DNA from: Lachnospiraceae bacterium UBA3772
GTDB taxonomy: Bacteria; Bacillota; Clostridia; Lachnospirales; Lachnospiraceae
DNA: 26,097 nt
Reading direction: 5' to 3'
Assembly: GCA_002371025.1 (NCBI GenBank)
Contig: DFFQ01000032.1
Location: 1 to 26,097, forward strand
Positions 1 to 8,382 of this stretch are shown here, one piece after another. The position numbers and the translations under genes were made by a program. The notes beneath the pieces were generated by a model. That model worked only from the letters and a program-made list of their open reading frames with translations. It ran no database searches and was not told where the DNA came from. Within the stretch, counting starts at the first letter, position 1, and every line of letters begins with the position of its first letter.

Positions 1-247
1 AGCTATGATATATAAAATGTTCCTGTGTGGGATCACACTCAGCCACTTCTATAGGTCCAGAAATAAGATTTCCCCTGATCTTAACATCGAACAATTCATC
101 TCTTCTCTTGGAAAGTGCTTTATCAAGCAGCTCCGGTTTTCCAAGAGTACTTGTATAGTCTACCCAGTCTCCAGATTTTACGACTTTTACCGCCTCCTCT
201 GGACTACGTAGTTTATCTTTATATTCCTGAGTGAAGTCTATAAACAT
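1..247 (-). CDS. CoA-transferase (acetyl-CoA hydrolase/transferase family), 5' end only
   Basis: Reverse-strand reading from the ATG at 247 gives 82 codons that run off the left edge. The N-terminus contains SGDWVDYTS, LLDKALSKRRDEL, DVKIRGNL and CDPTQEHFIY, which I recognise as the start of acetyl-CoA hydrolase/transferase family enzymes, in particular the butyryl-CoA:acetate / 4-hydroxybutyrate CoA-transferases of Lachnospiraceae. In those enzymes CoA is moved from butyryl-CoA to acetate in the last step of butyrate formation. The catalytic Glu lies further downstream, outside the window, so exact substrate is not shown. A GGAGGT ribosome binding site (251-256) lies just upstream, with only 3 bases before the ATG. 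The leader carries a repeated 12-mer that could be an operator. Confidence 0.8.
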   Translation of the reverse strand, partial: MFIDFTQEYKDKLRSPEEAVKVVKSGDWVDYTSTLGKPELLDKALSKRRDELFDVKIRGNLISGPIEVAECDPTQEHFIYHS

Positions 248-260
248 TTTACCTCCAGAA

Positions 261-302
261 ATTGTGCAACATGTTTAGTTCCATGCTAATATTATGCAAC
301 AT
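261..302. repeat. Direct repeat of a 12-mer ahead of the CoA-transferase
   Basis: ATTGTGCAACAT at 261-272 and ATTATGCAACAT at 291-302 differ at one base and start exactly 30 bp apart, close to three helical turns. They lie immediately upstream of the ribosome binding site of the CoA-transferase gene, where a repressor or activator could act. No regulator family is recognised from the motif. The rest of the leader (303-436) holds A/T-rich sequence with a short C-rich stretch; I see no gene in it. Confidence 0.5.
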
Positions 303-431
303 TTTGGCGATAATTCATAGTAGAAAGAGTAAAAAAAGTTCGAATTTGGTCAAAACAGAAACTAAGATGCCCCCTTACGGTACCCTGTTTTTTTCCGAAA
401 ATTTATAGCTAATCATCAAAAAAAGCATAAG

Positions 432-456
432 AAAAAGAGCCATGAAAACATGGCTC
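432..456 (-). terminator. Intrinsic terminator of the HU gene
   Basis: An 8-bp perfect stem (437-444 with 449-456; GAGCCATG / CATGGCTC) with an AAAA loop is followed on the minus strand by TTTTT (432-436). It lies about 30 bases after the HU stop codon. On the plus strand it is not followed by a T-run. Confidence 0.85.
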
Positions 457-488
457 CTTATCTTAAGAAATCTAATACCGATATTTAA

Positions 489-791
489 TTATTTCTTCTT
501 AGCTTTCTTAACTGGCTTTGAGTTTACCTTATTCTTTAAAGCAGCGCCTGCTTTGAACTTAGGTGCAACTGCAGCCTTGATCTTTATTGTTTCACCTGTC
601 TGAGGGTTACGTCCTGTACGAGCAGCTCTCTTACCTGTTTCGAAAGTTCCGAAACCAATGAGCTGAACCTTCTCCCCTTTCTGTAACTCATCAGATACAA
701 CAGTAACGAATGCCTTAACTGCTGCGTCTGCATCCTTCTTTGAAAGATTTGCTTCTTCTGCGATTGCATTTACAAGTTCTGTCTTGTTCAT
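489..791 (-). CDS. hup: HU family DNA-binding protein
   Basis: A 100-aa histone-like protein that bends and compacts DNA as a dimer in the nucleoid. It begins MNKTELVNAIAEEANLSKKD and contains the HU signature GFGTFE (about residues 46-51) and the DNA-binding arm region RTGRNPQTGE with the conserved Pro at the arm tip. It has a lysine-rich tail (VKKAKKK) that extends about 8-10 residues beyond the usual 90-92 aa; such basic tails occur in some HU proteins. The gene is monocistronic: its own promoter (839-867), an AAGGAGG ribosome binding site (804-810, rather long 12-base spacing) and its own terminator (432-456). Whether the protein is HU or an IHF-like paralogue is settled in favour of HU by the Gram-positive type sequence and lone copy here. 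Confidence 0.97.
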   Translation of the reverse strand: MNKTELVNAIAEEANLSKKDADAAVKAFVTVVSDELQKGEKVQLIGFGTFETGKRAARTGRNPQTGETIKIKAAVAPKFKAGAALKNKVNSKPVKKAKKK

Positions 792-838
792 GATTCTTTT
801 GAACCTCCTTATTATTACAAGCTTTCGCTATACAAGCC

Positions 839-867
839 ATTATACTAGGGTTCTTTTGAGAATTCAA
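839..867 (-). promoter_or_regulatory. Sigma-A promoter of the HU gene
   Basis: On the minus strand, TTGAAT (862-867), a 17-bp spacer and a perfect TATAAT (839-844) precede the HU gene by about 48 bases. Confidence 0.85.
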
Positions 868-914
868 ACACTTTTCACTAATTTCTTGGCATTTTTTTCA
901 AATTATTGTAAAAA

Positions 915-960
915 TTGTAAAAATCGACTATCTGACTTACATTATCATTCATAATATGTT
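915..960 (+). promoter_or_regulatory. Candidate promoter(s) of the MATE gene
   Basis: Two overlapping sigma-A-like pairs precede the MATE gene: TTGTAA (915-920) with TACATT (938-943), and CTGACT (932-937) with TATGTT (955-960), each with a 17-bp spacer. Neither is close to consensus and the sequence alone does not choose between them. Both place transcription start close to or after the ATG at 956, which argues for translation from 1010. Confidence 0.4.
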
Positions 961-1009
961 ATATTTCTTCTTACTGATTTTAAATAGTTTTAACAAGGGA
1001 GTACTAAAA

Positions 1010-2389
1010 ATGGACGCAAAAGAAAATAAAATGGGTGTCATGCCCATTAAAAAGCTGATCATCAACATGTCTGTTCCAATGATGATCTCAATGTTATTTC
1101 AAGCTCTGTATAATATTGTAGATAGCCTTTTTGTATCAAGAATTTCACAGGATGCACTTACAGCCATTTCCATTGCATTTCCGATGCAGAATTTAATGAT
1201 CGCATTTGCATCTGGAACGGGCGTCGGTATCAACGCTCTCCTTTCAAGATCGCTGGGCGAAAAGAATTATAAAAGAACTAATCAGGCAGCCAATACAGGA
1301 CTTTTCCTTATAATTCTAACATATTTCTTATTCATCCTTATCGGACTCTTTGGAGTAAAGCCATTTATCGCATCTCAGACAAATAATACAGTTATATGCG
1401 ACTATGCAACAACTTATACAAAGATATGCTGTCTTCTTTCTATTGGTCTTTTCATGCAGGTAACATTTGAAAGACTTCTTCAGTCTACAGGTCTCACCAT
1501 GTACAGTATGGCTTCTCAGATAACAGGCGCAATAATCAATATAATCTTTGACCCTATTATGATCTTTGGTCTCTTCGGTTTTCCTAAGCTTGGAATCGCC
1601 GGGGCAGCATATGCCACAATATTCGGCCAGACTGTTGCATCAACCATAGGTCTTACACTTAATATAAAGAAGAATAAAGAAATATCTCTTAAGATTAAAG
1701 AAATCCTTCATCCTACTGCTGATATAGTAAAGAAGATCTATATCGTAGGATTCCCATCAATACTTATGATGTCTATCGGTTCTTTAATGACTTTCATGAT
1801 GAATAAGATTTTAGGAAGCTTCAGCCCTGACATCTTAGCCGATACAGCACAGGCAGTATTTGGTTCATACTTTAAACTCCAGAGTTTCTTCTTTATGCCG
1901 GTATTTGGACTTAATAATGGTATCATTCCAGTTCTCGCCTACAACTTAGGCGCGAAAAAAAAAGAACGAATAAAAGAATCCGTTCTTTTTGCTGTTAAAC
2001 TTGCTGTTGTTATCATGATATTCGGTATGTTATGTTTCGAACTTATCCCTGACAAACTGCTGGGTATCTTCCAGGCATCCGATTATATGATAAGCATAGG
2101 TAAACCTGCATTAAGGATAGTTGCGATCCATTTTCCTATTGCCGCCATATCTATCGTTATCATCTCCTTGTTCCAGGCTTTCTCAAAGAGTATGTACTCT
2201 CTCGTAGTTTCGATAATGAGACAGATTGTAGTACTTATCCCTGCAGCATACCTTCTTTCAAAAACAAATGAGATTTCAAATGTATGGTGGGCATTCCCAA
2301 TTGCGGAAATCGCCTCCGTTACTGTTTCACTTCTCTTCTTCAGAAGAATAAAAAGAAATATAATCGATAAGATTCCAGATGCGAACTAA
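1010..2389 (+). CDS. MATE family efflux transporter
   Basis: A 459-aa multidrug and toxin extrusion protein, expected to export cationic drugs or metabolites in exchange for Na+ or H+ at the cytoplasmic membrane. The hydrophobic pattern fits 12 transmembrane helices in two halves. The N-terminal MSVPMMISMLFQALYNIVDS is the typical MATE helix 1 of the DinF/NorM-like Clostridia group, and the second half repeats the pattern from about residue 230. I start at the ATG at 1010, which has AAGGGAG (995-1001) 8 bases ahead; an in-frame ATG at 956 has no ribosome binding site and sits in the candidate promoter. The gene converges on the GNAT-DeoD gene and their stop codons overlap by 4 bases with no hairpin between them. 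Substrate cannot be read from sequence. Confidence 0.93.
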   Translation: MDAKENKMGVMPIKKLIINMSVPMMISMLFQALYNIVDSLFVSRISQDALTAISIAFPMQNLMIAFASGTGVGINALLSRSLGEKNYKRTNQAANTGLFLIILTYFLFILIGLFGVKPFIASQTNNTVICDYATTYTKICCLLSIGLFMQVTFERLLQSTGLTMYSMASQITGAIINIIFDPIMIFGLFGFPKLGIAGAAYATIFGQTVASTIGLTLNIKKNKEISLKIKEILHPTADIVKKIYIVGFPSILMMSIGSLMTFMMNKILGSFSPDILADTAQAVFGSYFKLQSFFFMPVFGLNNGIIPVLAYNLGAKKKERIKESVLFAVKLAVVIMIFGMLCFELIPDKLLGIFQASDYMISIGKPALRIVAIHFPIAAISIVIISLFQAFSKSMYSLVVSIMRQIVVLIPAAYLLSKTNEISNVWWAFPIAEIASVTVSLLFFRRIKRNIIDKIPDAN

Positions 2390-3660
2390 ACCAGTTCCAA
2401 AGCTATCTTAATCATATCATTAAAACCAGTCTGACGTTCACTAGAACTTAATTCACCTTCCTTAAAAAGGTGATCTGAAATAGTAAGAATAGAAAGAGCT
2501 TTTTTTCCAGCAGCCGCCGCATTCATATAAAGGGCGGCTGTTTCCATTTCTATACAAAGTACACCCATGGAAGCCCATTTCTTATTTACGTCAGGATAAT
2601 TATTATAGAAAATGTCTGTTGATGCTACATTTCCTACCCTTACTTTCTTATTTTCTTTTTTTGCCACTTCTACTCCCTGGGATATAAGATCAAAATCGCC
2701 GATAGGTGCATAATTTCCCGGAAGATCATACTGATAAACATAATTAGAATCAGTACATGCAGCCTGGGCTATTACTACATCACGAAGATTTATATCATCC
2801 AATAATCCTCCGGCACTCCCTATTCTTATTATGGTTTCTACATCATAATTATTATAAAGCTCATAAGAATAAATACCCATAGATGGCATTCCCATACCGC
2901 TTCCCATAACTGATACACGTCTTCCGTTATAGAGACCTGTATATCCAAACATATTTCTTACAGCATTAAACTGCACAGCACCTGATAAAAAGTTCTCCGC
3001 TATATATTTTGCCCTTAAAGGGTCTCCTGGCATTATAACTGTGGCAGCGATCATACCAAGCTCTGCTTCATTATGAGGGGTCGCACTTGACATATTCTTT
3101 ACCTCCTTTGACGGTACCTTTACACTCTTTATTACATTTTCATCTTTTTTTAAATCCGATGCAGCGTGAATCTCTTCAACACGATCCATATTATATTCCC
3201 TTGGATAAACAGGAGTTCCGAATATTGGCAGTTCCGTAAAATTTAGGTATTTTGCCATATAAACTCCATTCTCTTTTTCAAAGACTGGTTGTTCTATATC
3301 ATAAGTCATGGCTGGAACATAACCAAACTTCTTAAAAAATACCGCTTCACCGTTAGCTACTGCAAAATGATATCCCAACTCTCTTGCTTTATCATGAGCA
3401 CCATTTATAAGAAGTCTTGCGATTCCCTTTTTTTGAAAATCCGGATGAACCGCCACATGTGAAAGAAGCAGTTCCTTATATCCGCCTATATCAACTTCTA
3501 CAAACAGAAGGTATCCTATTACTTTATTGTCACAATCTGCCACAAGAGATAATTCCGGGATAAAAGATCTGCTTTTCCTTAACTCCTCTATCAGGCGAAA
3601 ATCAGTTATCTCTCTAACAGCATTATGATCAGTTGTTCTTTCTTTTCTGATAACTATCAT
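2386..3660 (-). CDS. deoD: GNAT acetyltransferase - purine nucleoside phosphorylase (DeoD) fusion
   Basis: A 424-aa two-domain protein. Residues 1 to about 165 are a GNAT N-acyltransferase: a beta-strand LLLSHVAVHP is followed by the acetyl-CoA loop QKKGIARLL. Residues 190-424 are a complete DeoD-type purine nucleoside phosphorylase, which splits purine nucleosides with phosphate for salvage. It begins with the DeoD start TPHNEAELG and shows MPGDPLRAKYIAENFL, the phosphate loop GSGMGMPS, IRIGSAGG, the nucleoside site EMETAALY and the catalytic-Asp motif ISDHLF. The two are joined by a lysine-rich linker. Within it, AAAGGAGGT (3101-3109) stands 7 bases ahead of an in-frame ATG at 3093, so a free 235-aa DeoD (normal family length) is probably also made. 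The full ORF has AGGGGAG (3669-3675) 8 bases before its ATG. Normally the two are separate proteins. Confidence 0.9.
   Translation of the reverse strand: MIVIRKERTTDHNAVREITDFRLIEELRKSRSFIPELSLVADCDNKVIGYLLFVEVDIGGYKELLLSHVAVHPDFQKKGIARLLINGAHDKARELGYHFAVANGEAVFFKKFGYVPAMTYDIEQPVFEKENGVYMAKYLNFTELPIFGTPVYPREYNMDRVEEIHAASDLKKDENVIKSVKVPSKEVKNMSSATPHNEAELGMIAATVIMPGDPLRAKYIAENFLSGAVQFNAVRNMFGYTGLYNGRRVSVMGSGMGMPSMGIYSYELYNNYDVETIIRIGSAGGLLDDINLRDVVIAQAACTDSNYVYQYDLPGNYAPIGDFDLISQGVEVAKKENKKVRVGNVASTDIFYNNYPDVNKKWASMGVLCIEMETAALYMNAAAAGKKALSILTISDHLFKEGELSSSERQTGFNDMIKIALELV
3091..3109 (-). promoter_or_regulatory. Internal ribosome binding site and start codon for DeoD
   Basis: Inside the fusion ORF the minus strand reads AAAGGAGGT, 7 bases, then ATG (3093), exactly at the boundary where canonical DeoD proteins begin. 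The fit to the anti-Shine-Dalgarno is better than that of the upstream start. It suggests separate translation of DeoD. The codon overlapping the site's 5' side is TCA (Ser), one substitution from TAA or TGA. Confidence 0.75.
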
Positions 3661-3731
3661 CTGATTAACTCCCCTCTTATTTAATCCCCAATAAGATCAG
3701 TTCTTTATATATTTTAACTCATCATAATATA

Positions 3732-3775
3732 AAAAAGAAAGCAGATTTGAATCAAACTCAAATCCGCTTTCTTTA
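3732..3775 (-). terminator. Intrinsic terminator after the GGDEF gene
   Basis: A 17-bp stem with one A/C mismatch (3735-3751 with 3759-3775) and a 7-base loop is followed on the minus strand by an uninterrupted T-run. It lies about 30 bases after the stop of the GGDEF gene. The A/T flanks would also allow weak function on the plus strand. Confidence 0.8.
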
Positions 3776-3801
3776 TTCTTTATCAACAATCTATAGATTC
3801 A

Positions 3802-5559
3802 TTATGAATTCATCTGAGACTGTCTAACTTTCATATTCTTCATCTGAAGTTTGCTGTCATTCATCTTATATGAAGCTTCCTTTTCAGCAGCTTCAGGAGT
3901 ACCTGTTGCAAAATTATATTCAGCCATTCCGTAAGGTATCTCAATTGAAACCGGAAGAACTCCTTCTTTGTTAAAGCTATTAAGTTCTGTGATGAACTTA
4001 TTCTCACAGTTCTTATAAATCTGAAGAAGAACATTTATCTTTTCAGCTGTTGTCTTACCTGATACATCGTCACCATCAAGGATAGCCATAAATTCGTCGC
4101 CACCCATACGATATACCTTACCTTTTTCACCGAAAGTGCGGTTAATTATATCAGCACCAGAAACGACAACTGCGTCCCCTGTTGCACTACCATATTTTTC
4201 ATTGATCTCCTTCATATCACTGATATTGAAGTTAACAAATATGCATGCACCTTCGCGCGAATTTTCTACCTTAGCTTCAAATGTAGCAAAAGCACGTCTG
4301 TTAAGGAGACCTGTTAAGCTGTCTTCATTTACCATCTTATCAAGTAACTGAGCCTGTTCAGCCTTATGAGCTGCCTGGAAGAATGTATTGATTTCATAGT
4401 ATCCAAGGATTGCTACGAAAATAACAAGACCAATACGAGTAAATTCTGACATGTCACCATTCTTCATTACATAATAAACTATAAGATCGGCAACACCAGA
4501 TAATACAAGAACTGCAAATGCTACGATAGCAAGAATATTTTTTGATTTTTCTGCATCAGTTACATCTCTCTTATTTGATACAACAATATATCCACAGAGG
4601 ATTACAGCGATACCAAATACAATATGTGTAAAGATAATTACTTCTGAATAATCCTTACCATTAATCCATACAGCAACAATATTGATAATAAGGTCAATAG
4701 CTGTTAAGACAGCTACAACACCTACAGGCCATCTCTTCTTTGCATTTGTAAAGCAGGCTACAAGTGAGGTACCTGTTACAGCAATTAAAGCAATTGAAAT
4801 GTGGTTAAGTCCACGACATAAACCAGGGTTACCTGTAAGATATTTGAAAATTGTAGATCCTGTTTCAATCCATATTGAAAGAACCATTGCCATAGAACCA
4901 AGAGAAACCATTTCAAGTCTTCTGTCTATGTTTCTTTCAAAGAATGTACCAATAAGTACAAGTGCAACACCTACAACAAATACAAGCATCATAAGAAGGA
5001 ACTGATACATCTGCTTATCCATAAGCTCATGGATATATGAAGCTCCATCTTCAAAATATACATTTTTGAAATATGTTGACTTTAAAGATTCATTTAACTT
5101 TTCAGCCTTGATCATGATGTTCGCACCCTCATCCATAGGGATTGTGATAGTATGAATATCTGATCCGTATGATTTACCATAGAAATTATGCATCTCCGGG
5201 TGATAATCATAAACTACTTCACCATCAACCAATACTTTGAATACTATATTTGAAGTCTCAAAGCAAAGGGATGCAGCACGAAGATCTGAATTTTCAACGT
5301 GCATTGTTATACTCTGATTTGGTTCATTTTCAAAATCAAGTTCTGAAAGCTTTAACTTCTGAAAGTTTATATTATACCAACCATAATCAGCATCAATCTT
5401 AACACCGGCTGTATTCTTAATTGCTTTATACTTAGCCACAAAAGTGGTAAGTCCACCAATAACAAGAATAAGACCAATGATCGCACAGATATAAAGGAAA
5501 ACCTTTTTAACACCTGTGTCTTTTTTGTTCACATCTACTTCTGAAATCTTAATTTCCAT
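3802..5559 (-). CDS. Membrane GGDEF-domain protein with extracytoplasmic sensor
   Basis: A 585-aa membrane protein. One N-terminal transmembrane segment (about 19-43) is followed by an extracytoplasmic beta-rich region (about 45-180) and then a cluster of roughly seven transmembrane helices (about 185-395), the layout of 7TMR-DISM sensor proteins. A C-terminal GGDEF domain (about 410-575) starts at DSLTGLLNRRAF. The GGDEF motif itself is intact (RMGGDEF). However, the segment normally DxDxFKxIND reads NISDMKEIN, so the metal-binding Asp (equivalent to PleD Asp327) is Asn, and the RxxD product-inhibition site is absent. Known family role is synthesis of cyclic di-GMP; these changes suggest reduced activity or a signalling-only role. 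Ribosome binding site AAAGGA is 12 bases upstream. A weak promoter pair TATTCA-17-TACTAT lies at 5610-5638. Single gene with its own terminator. Confidence 0.85.
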   Translation of the reverse strand: MEIKISEVDVNKKDTGVKKVFLYICAIIGLILVIGGLTTFVAKYKAIKNTAGVKIDADYGWYNINFQKLKLSELDFENEPNQSITMHVENSDLRAASLCFETSNIVFKVLVDGEVVYDYHPEMHNFYGKSYGSDIHTITIPMDEGANIMIKAEKLNESLKSTYFKNVYFEDGASYIHELMDKQMYQFLLMMLVFVVGVALVLIGTFFERNIDRRLEMVSLGSMAMVLSIWIETGSTIFKYLTGNPGLCRGLNHISIALIAVTGTSLVACFTNAKKRWPVGVVAVLTAIDLIINIVAVWINGKDYSEVIIFTHIVFGIAVILCGYIVVSNKRDVTDAEKSKNILAIVAFAVLVLSGVADLIVYYVMKNGDMSEFTRIGLVIFVAILGYYEINTFFQAAHKAEQAQLLDKMVNEDSLTGLLNRRAFATFEAKVENSREGACIFVNFNISDMKEINEKYGSATGDAVVVSGADIINRTFGEKGKVYRMGGDEFMAILDGDDVSGKTTAEKINVLLQIYKNCENKFITELNSFNKEGVLPVSIEIPYGMAEYNFATGTPEAAEKEASYKMNDSKLQMKNMKVRQSQMNS

Positions 5560-5693
5560 TGTATTTAGTGATCCTTTCTCTCTATTTTTTATTTTATTGC
5601 AACTTTATGATAGTAGCACATATATTAATATTTGAATATCCATTTTTTTAACTAAAATATCAAAAAATTGCCTCTATGTTTTGTTATTCTTTT

Positions 5694-6743
5694 CTATTTA
5701 AGCACCTGCTCAATATTTATACAGTTTCCTTTGGCCCTTACTCTCCCGTATGCTCCCGAGATAATAGTCATCATTGGGGCAATGTGTCCAATGTCTAGAT
5801 CCATCAGAACCGGAACATTATACTTAGCTAACACTTCAGTTACCGCTTTATATTGATCAAGTCCCATAACAGGTTCATTAAATATTCTAGGCCTTCCGAT
5901 CAGAAAACCCTTGCAATATCTGAACCAGCCTGCATTTGAGAGCTGCCATATTGCTCTTCTTATAGCAAGAACATTAAGGTCACATGCCTCCAGGAACCAT
6001 ATAAAACCATCATTCTTATATCTCTCCTGAAATTCCTTAACCTTATCAAATTTTGTTCCACAAAGACAAGAAAGACTATCAAGACATCCTCCAATAAGAC
6101 GTCCTTCAAATCTGATATCTGCCTCATTATCTCTGTTAAGTCCCTGCTGATCTACAATAAAATTATGATGAATGGAATCCTCTGTAACATTATAAGGAAC
6201 CAGTGGATTCTCTTCATCCTTAAGTGATTCTTTCTCCCACTTTTTATATCCGTGAATAGAAAGTTTCTCACCTGTCAATACTGCCATGGAGTCATAAAGT
6301 GATTCATGCCATTCTTTCATACCAAATGTACCAATACAAGGTCCATAGATTGCTGCTGTATCTGCAATAGTAGGAAGGGTAAATGTAAGATTTGTATTAT
6401 CAGAGTAACCCATAAAAAGCTTTGCTTCCTTATTCTTTATTGATTCAAAATCAATAAATTCCAAGTCTTCACACATAGTCTCTCCGCCACCACAAGAAAT
6501 AAGAACCTTAGATTCATTTTGATAAAAATCCATAAATTCTTTTCCACAGCTCTTAGGATCGGTACTTTTCCCTATTCCATCATCTTTTCTACAATTTGGG
6601 CCACATATCACATTAAAACCCATCTCTCCCATCTTTCCTATGGCACTATCAAGACAGGAACGATATGGTTCAAATGTACATCCAAAAGAAGGTGCTATAA
6701 GTCCAATAGTTTCACCCTTCTTTAGAAATGGTCCATACTTCAT
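5694..6743 (-). CDS. S66 family LD-carboxypeptidase / MccF-like peptidase
   Basis: A 349-aa cytoplasmic serine peptidase of family S66. Family members either cut the L,D bond in murein tetrapeptides during wall recycling or cleave microcin-C-type acyl-sulfamoyl adenylates (MccF). The N-terminal GETIGLIAPS and the nucleophile motif MGYSDNT (Ser114) are clear. The catalytic Glu is expected in FLEACDLNVL and the His in DLDIGHIAPM. No signal peptide is present. The start has a purine-rich AGGGGGG site 6-7 bases upstream. It has its own near-consensus promoter (6819-6847) and no strong terminator before the GGDEF gene. The sequence is closer to MccF-like S66 proteins than to murein-recycling LdcA in my reading, but I cannot separate them without an alignment. 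Confidence 0.9.
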   Translation of the reverse strand: MKYGPFLKKGETIGLIAPSFGCTFEPYRSCLDSAIGKMGEMGFNVICGPNCRKDDGIGKSTDPKSCGKEFMDFYQNESKVLISCGGGETMCEDLEFIDFESIKNKEAKLFMGYSDNTNLTFTLPTIADTAAIYGPCIGTFGMKEWHESLYDSMAVLTGEKLSIHGYKKWEKESLKDEENPLVPYNVTEDSIHHNFIVDQQGLNRDNEADIRFEGRLIGGCLDSLSCLCGTKFDKVKEFQERYKNDGFIWFLEACDLNVLAIRRAIWQLSNAGWFRYCKGFLIGRPRIFNEPVMGLDQYKAVTEVLAKYNVPVLMDLDIGHIAPMMTIISGAYGRVRAKGNCINIEQVLK

Positions 6744-6818
6744 CTTAATCCCCCCTCATTTTTTACATAAACATCAACAAATATCATTTTTTTATCCTTT
6801 CACAAAAAAACCATAATT

Positions 6819-6847
6819 AGTATAACAAGAAAACTAAACCTATACAA
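6819..6847 (-). promoter_or_regulatory. Sigma-A promoter of the S66 peptidase gene
   Basis: Minus strand TTGTAT (6842-6847), 17-bp spacer, TATACT (6819-6824), about 75 bases before the start codon. Confidence 0.7.
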
Positions 6848-6875
6848 TCTTAAAAAATGCCCTAAAATAAAGTAA

Positions 6876-6900
6876 GGAGTCTCTTAATTTAAGAAACTCC
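6876..6900 (-). terminator. Stem-loop terminator after the NSS transporter gene
   Basis: An 11-bp stem with one C/A mismatch (6876-6886 with 6890-6900) and a short loop lies about 38 bases after the transporter stop. The following minus-strand sequence is T-rich but broken (TTACTTTATTTTAG), so it is a modest terminator. Confidence 0.6.
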
Positions 6901-6937
6901 CTACCTAATATTTTTACAATATTAAAATCTTTATATA

Positions 6938-8344
6938 TTATATAATAAATATTTCCAAAGCCTTGATTCCATAAGAAGAAGCTAATGTTCCACAAATAGA
7001 TGAAATAAGGATTATGATGAGGAACGGAATTGCAACAAATTTCAGCACAACTCTGTAAAGTCCTCTTAATCTGAACTTTGATGATACCATCACTTCTTCT
7101 TCAATCTTATTTATCTTTACAACTCTAAGAATAAGTACACAGGTAAAGATTGCTGCTAATGGCATCATTACTGAATTAGTAAGGAAATCAAAGAATGAAA
7201 GCAGATCCAGTTTCATTGGTGTAACATTTGAAAGCACATTAAATCCAAGAGCTGAAAATGATCCAAGAACAACTATTATTATAAAAGTAACAACAGAAGC
7301 TTTCTTTCTCTTCCACTTAAGTTCATCCTCGAAAGTTGATACCACGCACTCTGCCAGTGAAACAGATGATGTAATGGCTGCAAAAAATACCAGTGAGAAA
7401 AATACAATTCCCATTATTCTTCCAAAATTCATGCTATTAAATACATTTGGAATAGCAACAAACATAAGAGATGGACCCTTACCGATATTCTCACCACCAT
7501 TATATGCATAAACTGCGGGAATTATCATAAGTCCTGCCATAATAGCAATAAATGTATCAAATAATGCTACCTGATGTGTTGAAACGTCAATGTCATGATC
7601 CTTTTGCATATAAGAACCAAAGGTAACAAGTATTCCCATAGCAATTGAAAGGGAATAAAACATCTGCCCCATGGCAGCTACAAGTGTCATAAGAGAAAAA
7701 TCTTTAAAATTTGGGATAAGGAAGAACTTAACTCCCTCCATAGCTCCAGGTCTTGTAACTGAATAAATCGATGTTATAAGGCAAAGCACTACAAGAATCG
7801 GCATAGCGATCTTTGAAACTCTTTCAATACCATTTTTAACACCACAGAAAATGATAGTCATGGTGCAGATTGCAAAGATCACAAAAAATATGATCTGTTC
7901 TTTTCCACTTCCTAAAAACTGTTCAAAGAAAGAAGGTGAGCCATCAGCCACCGCATCAGTTGAAAGTTTTGCCTGATCTCCCTGTATGTACTGGAGAAGA
8001 TACTTAAGTACCCATCCACCAATTACTGAATAATAAGGAACAATAAGAATAGGAATGATAGCATTAAGCCACCCACCAGTTCTAAGTAGCCTTCCTGCTC
8101 CTGCCTCTTTGTAAGCACCTACAGGACTTCTCTTTGTCATTCGTCCCAAAGCAGTTTCAGAAATGATCATAGTATAACCAAAAGTTGCCGCCAGAATTAT
8201 ATATACAAGTAGAAAGATTCCTCCCCCGTATTTTGCCGCCAGGTATGGAAACCTCCATATATTTCCAAGACCTACAGCACTTCCTGCTGCTGCAAGTACA
8301 AATCCTATCTTACTAGAAAATGTACCTCGTTTATTCGCGTCCAT
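6938..8344 (-). CDS. Sodium-dependent amino-acid transporter (NSS / SNF family)
   Basis: A 468-aa sodium:solute symporter of the neurotransmitter:sodium symporter family (LeuT, MhsT, TnaT relatives), which couples Na+ entry to amino-acid uptake. The N-terminus has the family hallmark GSAVGLGNIWRFPYL around residues 21-35, including the unwound helix 1 that binds Na+ and substrate. Helix 6 region and the remaining hydrophobic segments fit 11-12 transmembrane helices, and the short C-terminus is typical of 11-helix bacterial members. The ATG at 8344 has AAGGAGG about 10 bases upstream, and a strong promoter lies at 8383-8411. A possible 25-codon membrane peptide (8461-8538) lies upstream in the same direction. 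The substrate is not determinable; in bacteria it is commonly an aromatic or branched amino acid, alanine or methionine. Confidence 0.95.
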   Translation of the reverse strand: MDANKRGTFSSKIGFVLAAAGSAVGLGNIWRFPYLAAKYGGGIFLLVYIILAATFGYTMIISETALGRMTKRSPVGAYKEAGAGRLLRTGGWLNAIIPILIVPYYSVIGGWVLKYLLQYIQGDQAKLSTDAVADGSPSFFEQFLGSGKEQIIFFVIFAICTMTIIFCGVKNGIERVSKIAMPILVVLCLITSIYSVTRPGAMEGVKFFLIPNFKDFSLMTLVAAMGQMFYSLSIAMGILVTFGSYMQKDHDIDVSTHQVALFDTFIAIMAGLMIIPAVYAYNGGENIGKGPSLMFVAIPNVFNSMNFGRIMGIVFFSLVFFAAITSSVSLAECVVSTFEDELKWKRKKASVVTFIIIVVLGSFSALGFNVLSNVTPMKLDLLSFFDFLTNSVMMPLAAIFTCVLILRVVKINKIEEEVMVSSKFRLRGLYRVVLKFVAIPFLIIILISSICGTLASSYGIKALEIFII

Positions 8345-8382
8345 TAAAATAGACCCTCCTTCATTATTTTTCGCACCAAACT

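Noticed and set aside
956..1009. Upstream in-frame ATG extending the MATE protein by 18 residues
   Set aside because: No ribosome binding site, lies inside the promoter region, and the extension is hydrophobic and atypical; the ATG at 1010 has AAGGGAG at good spacing.
4682..5005. 107-codon plus-strand ORF inside the GGDEF gene
   Set aside because: It is antisense to the transmembrane part of a convincing gene, with no ribosome binding site and no family match.
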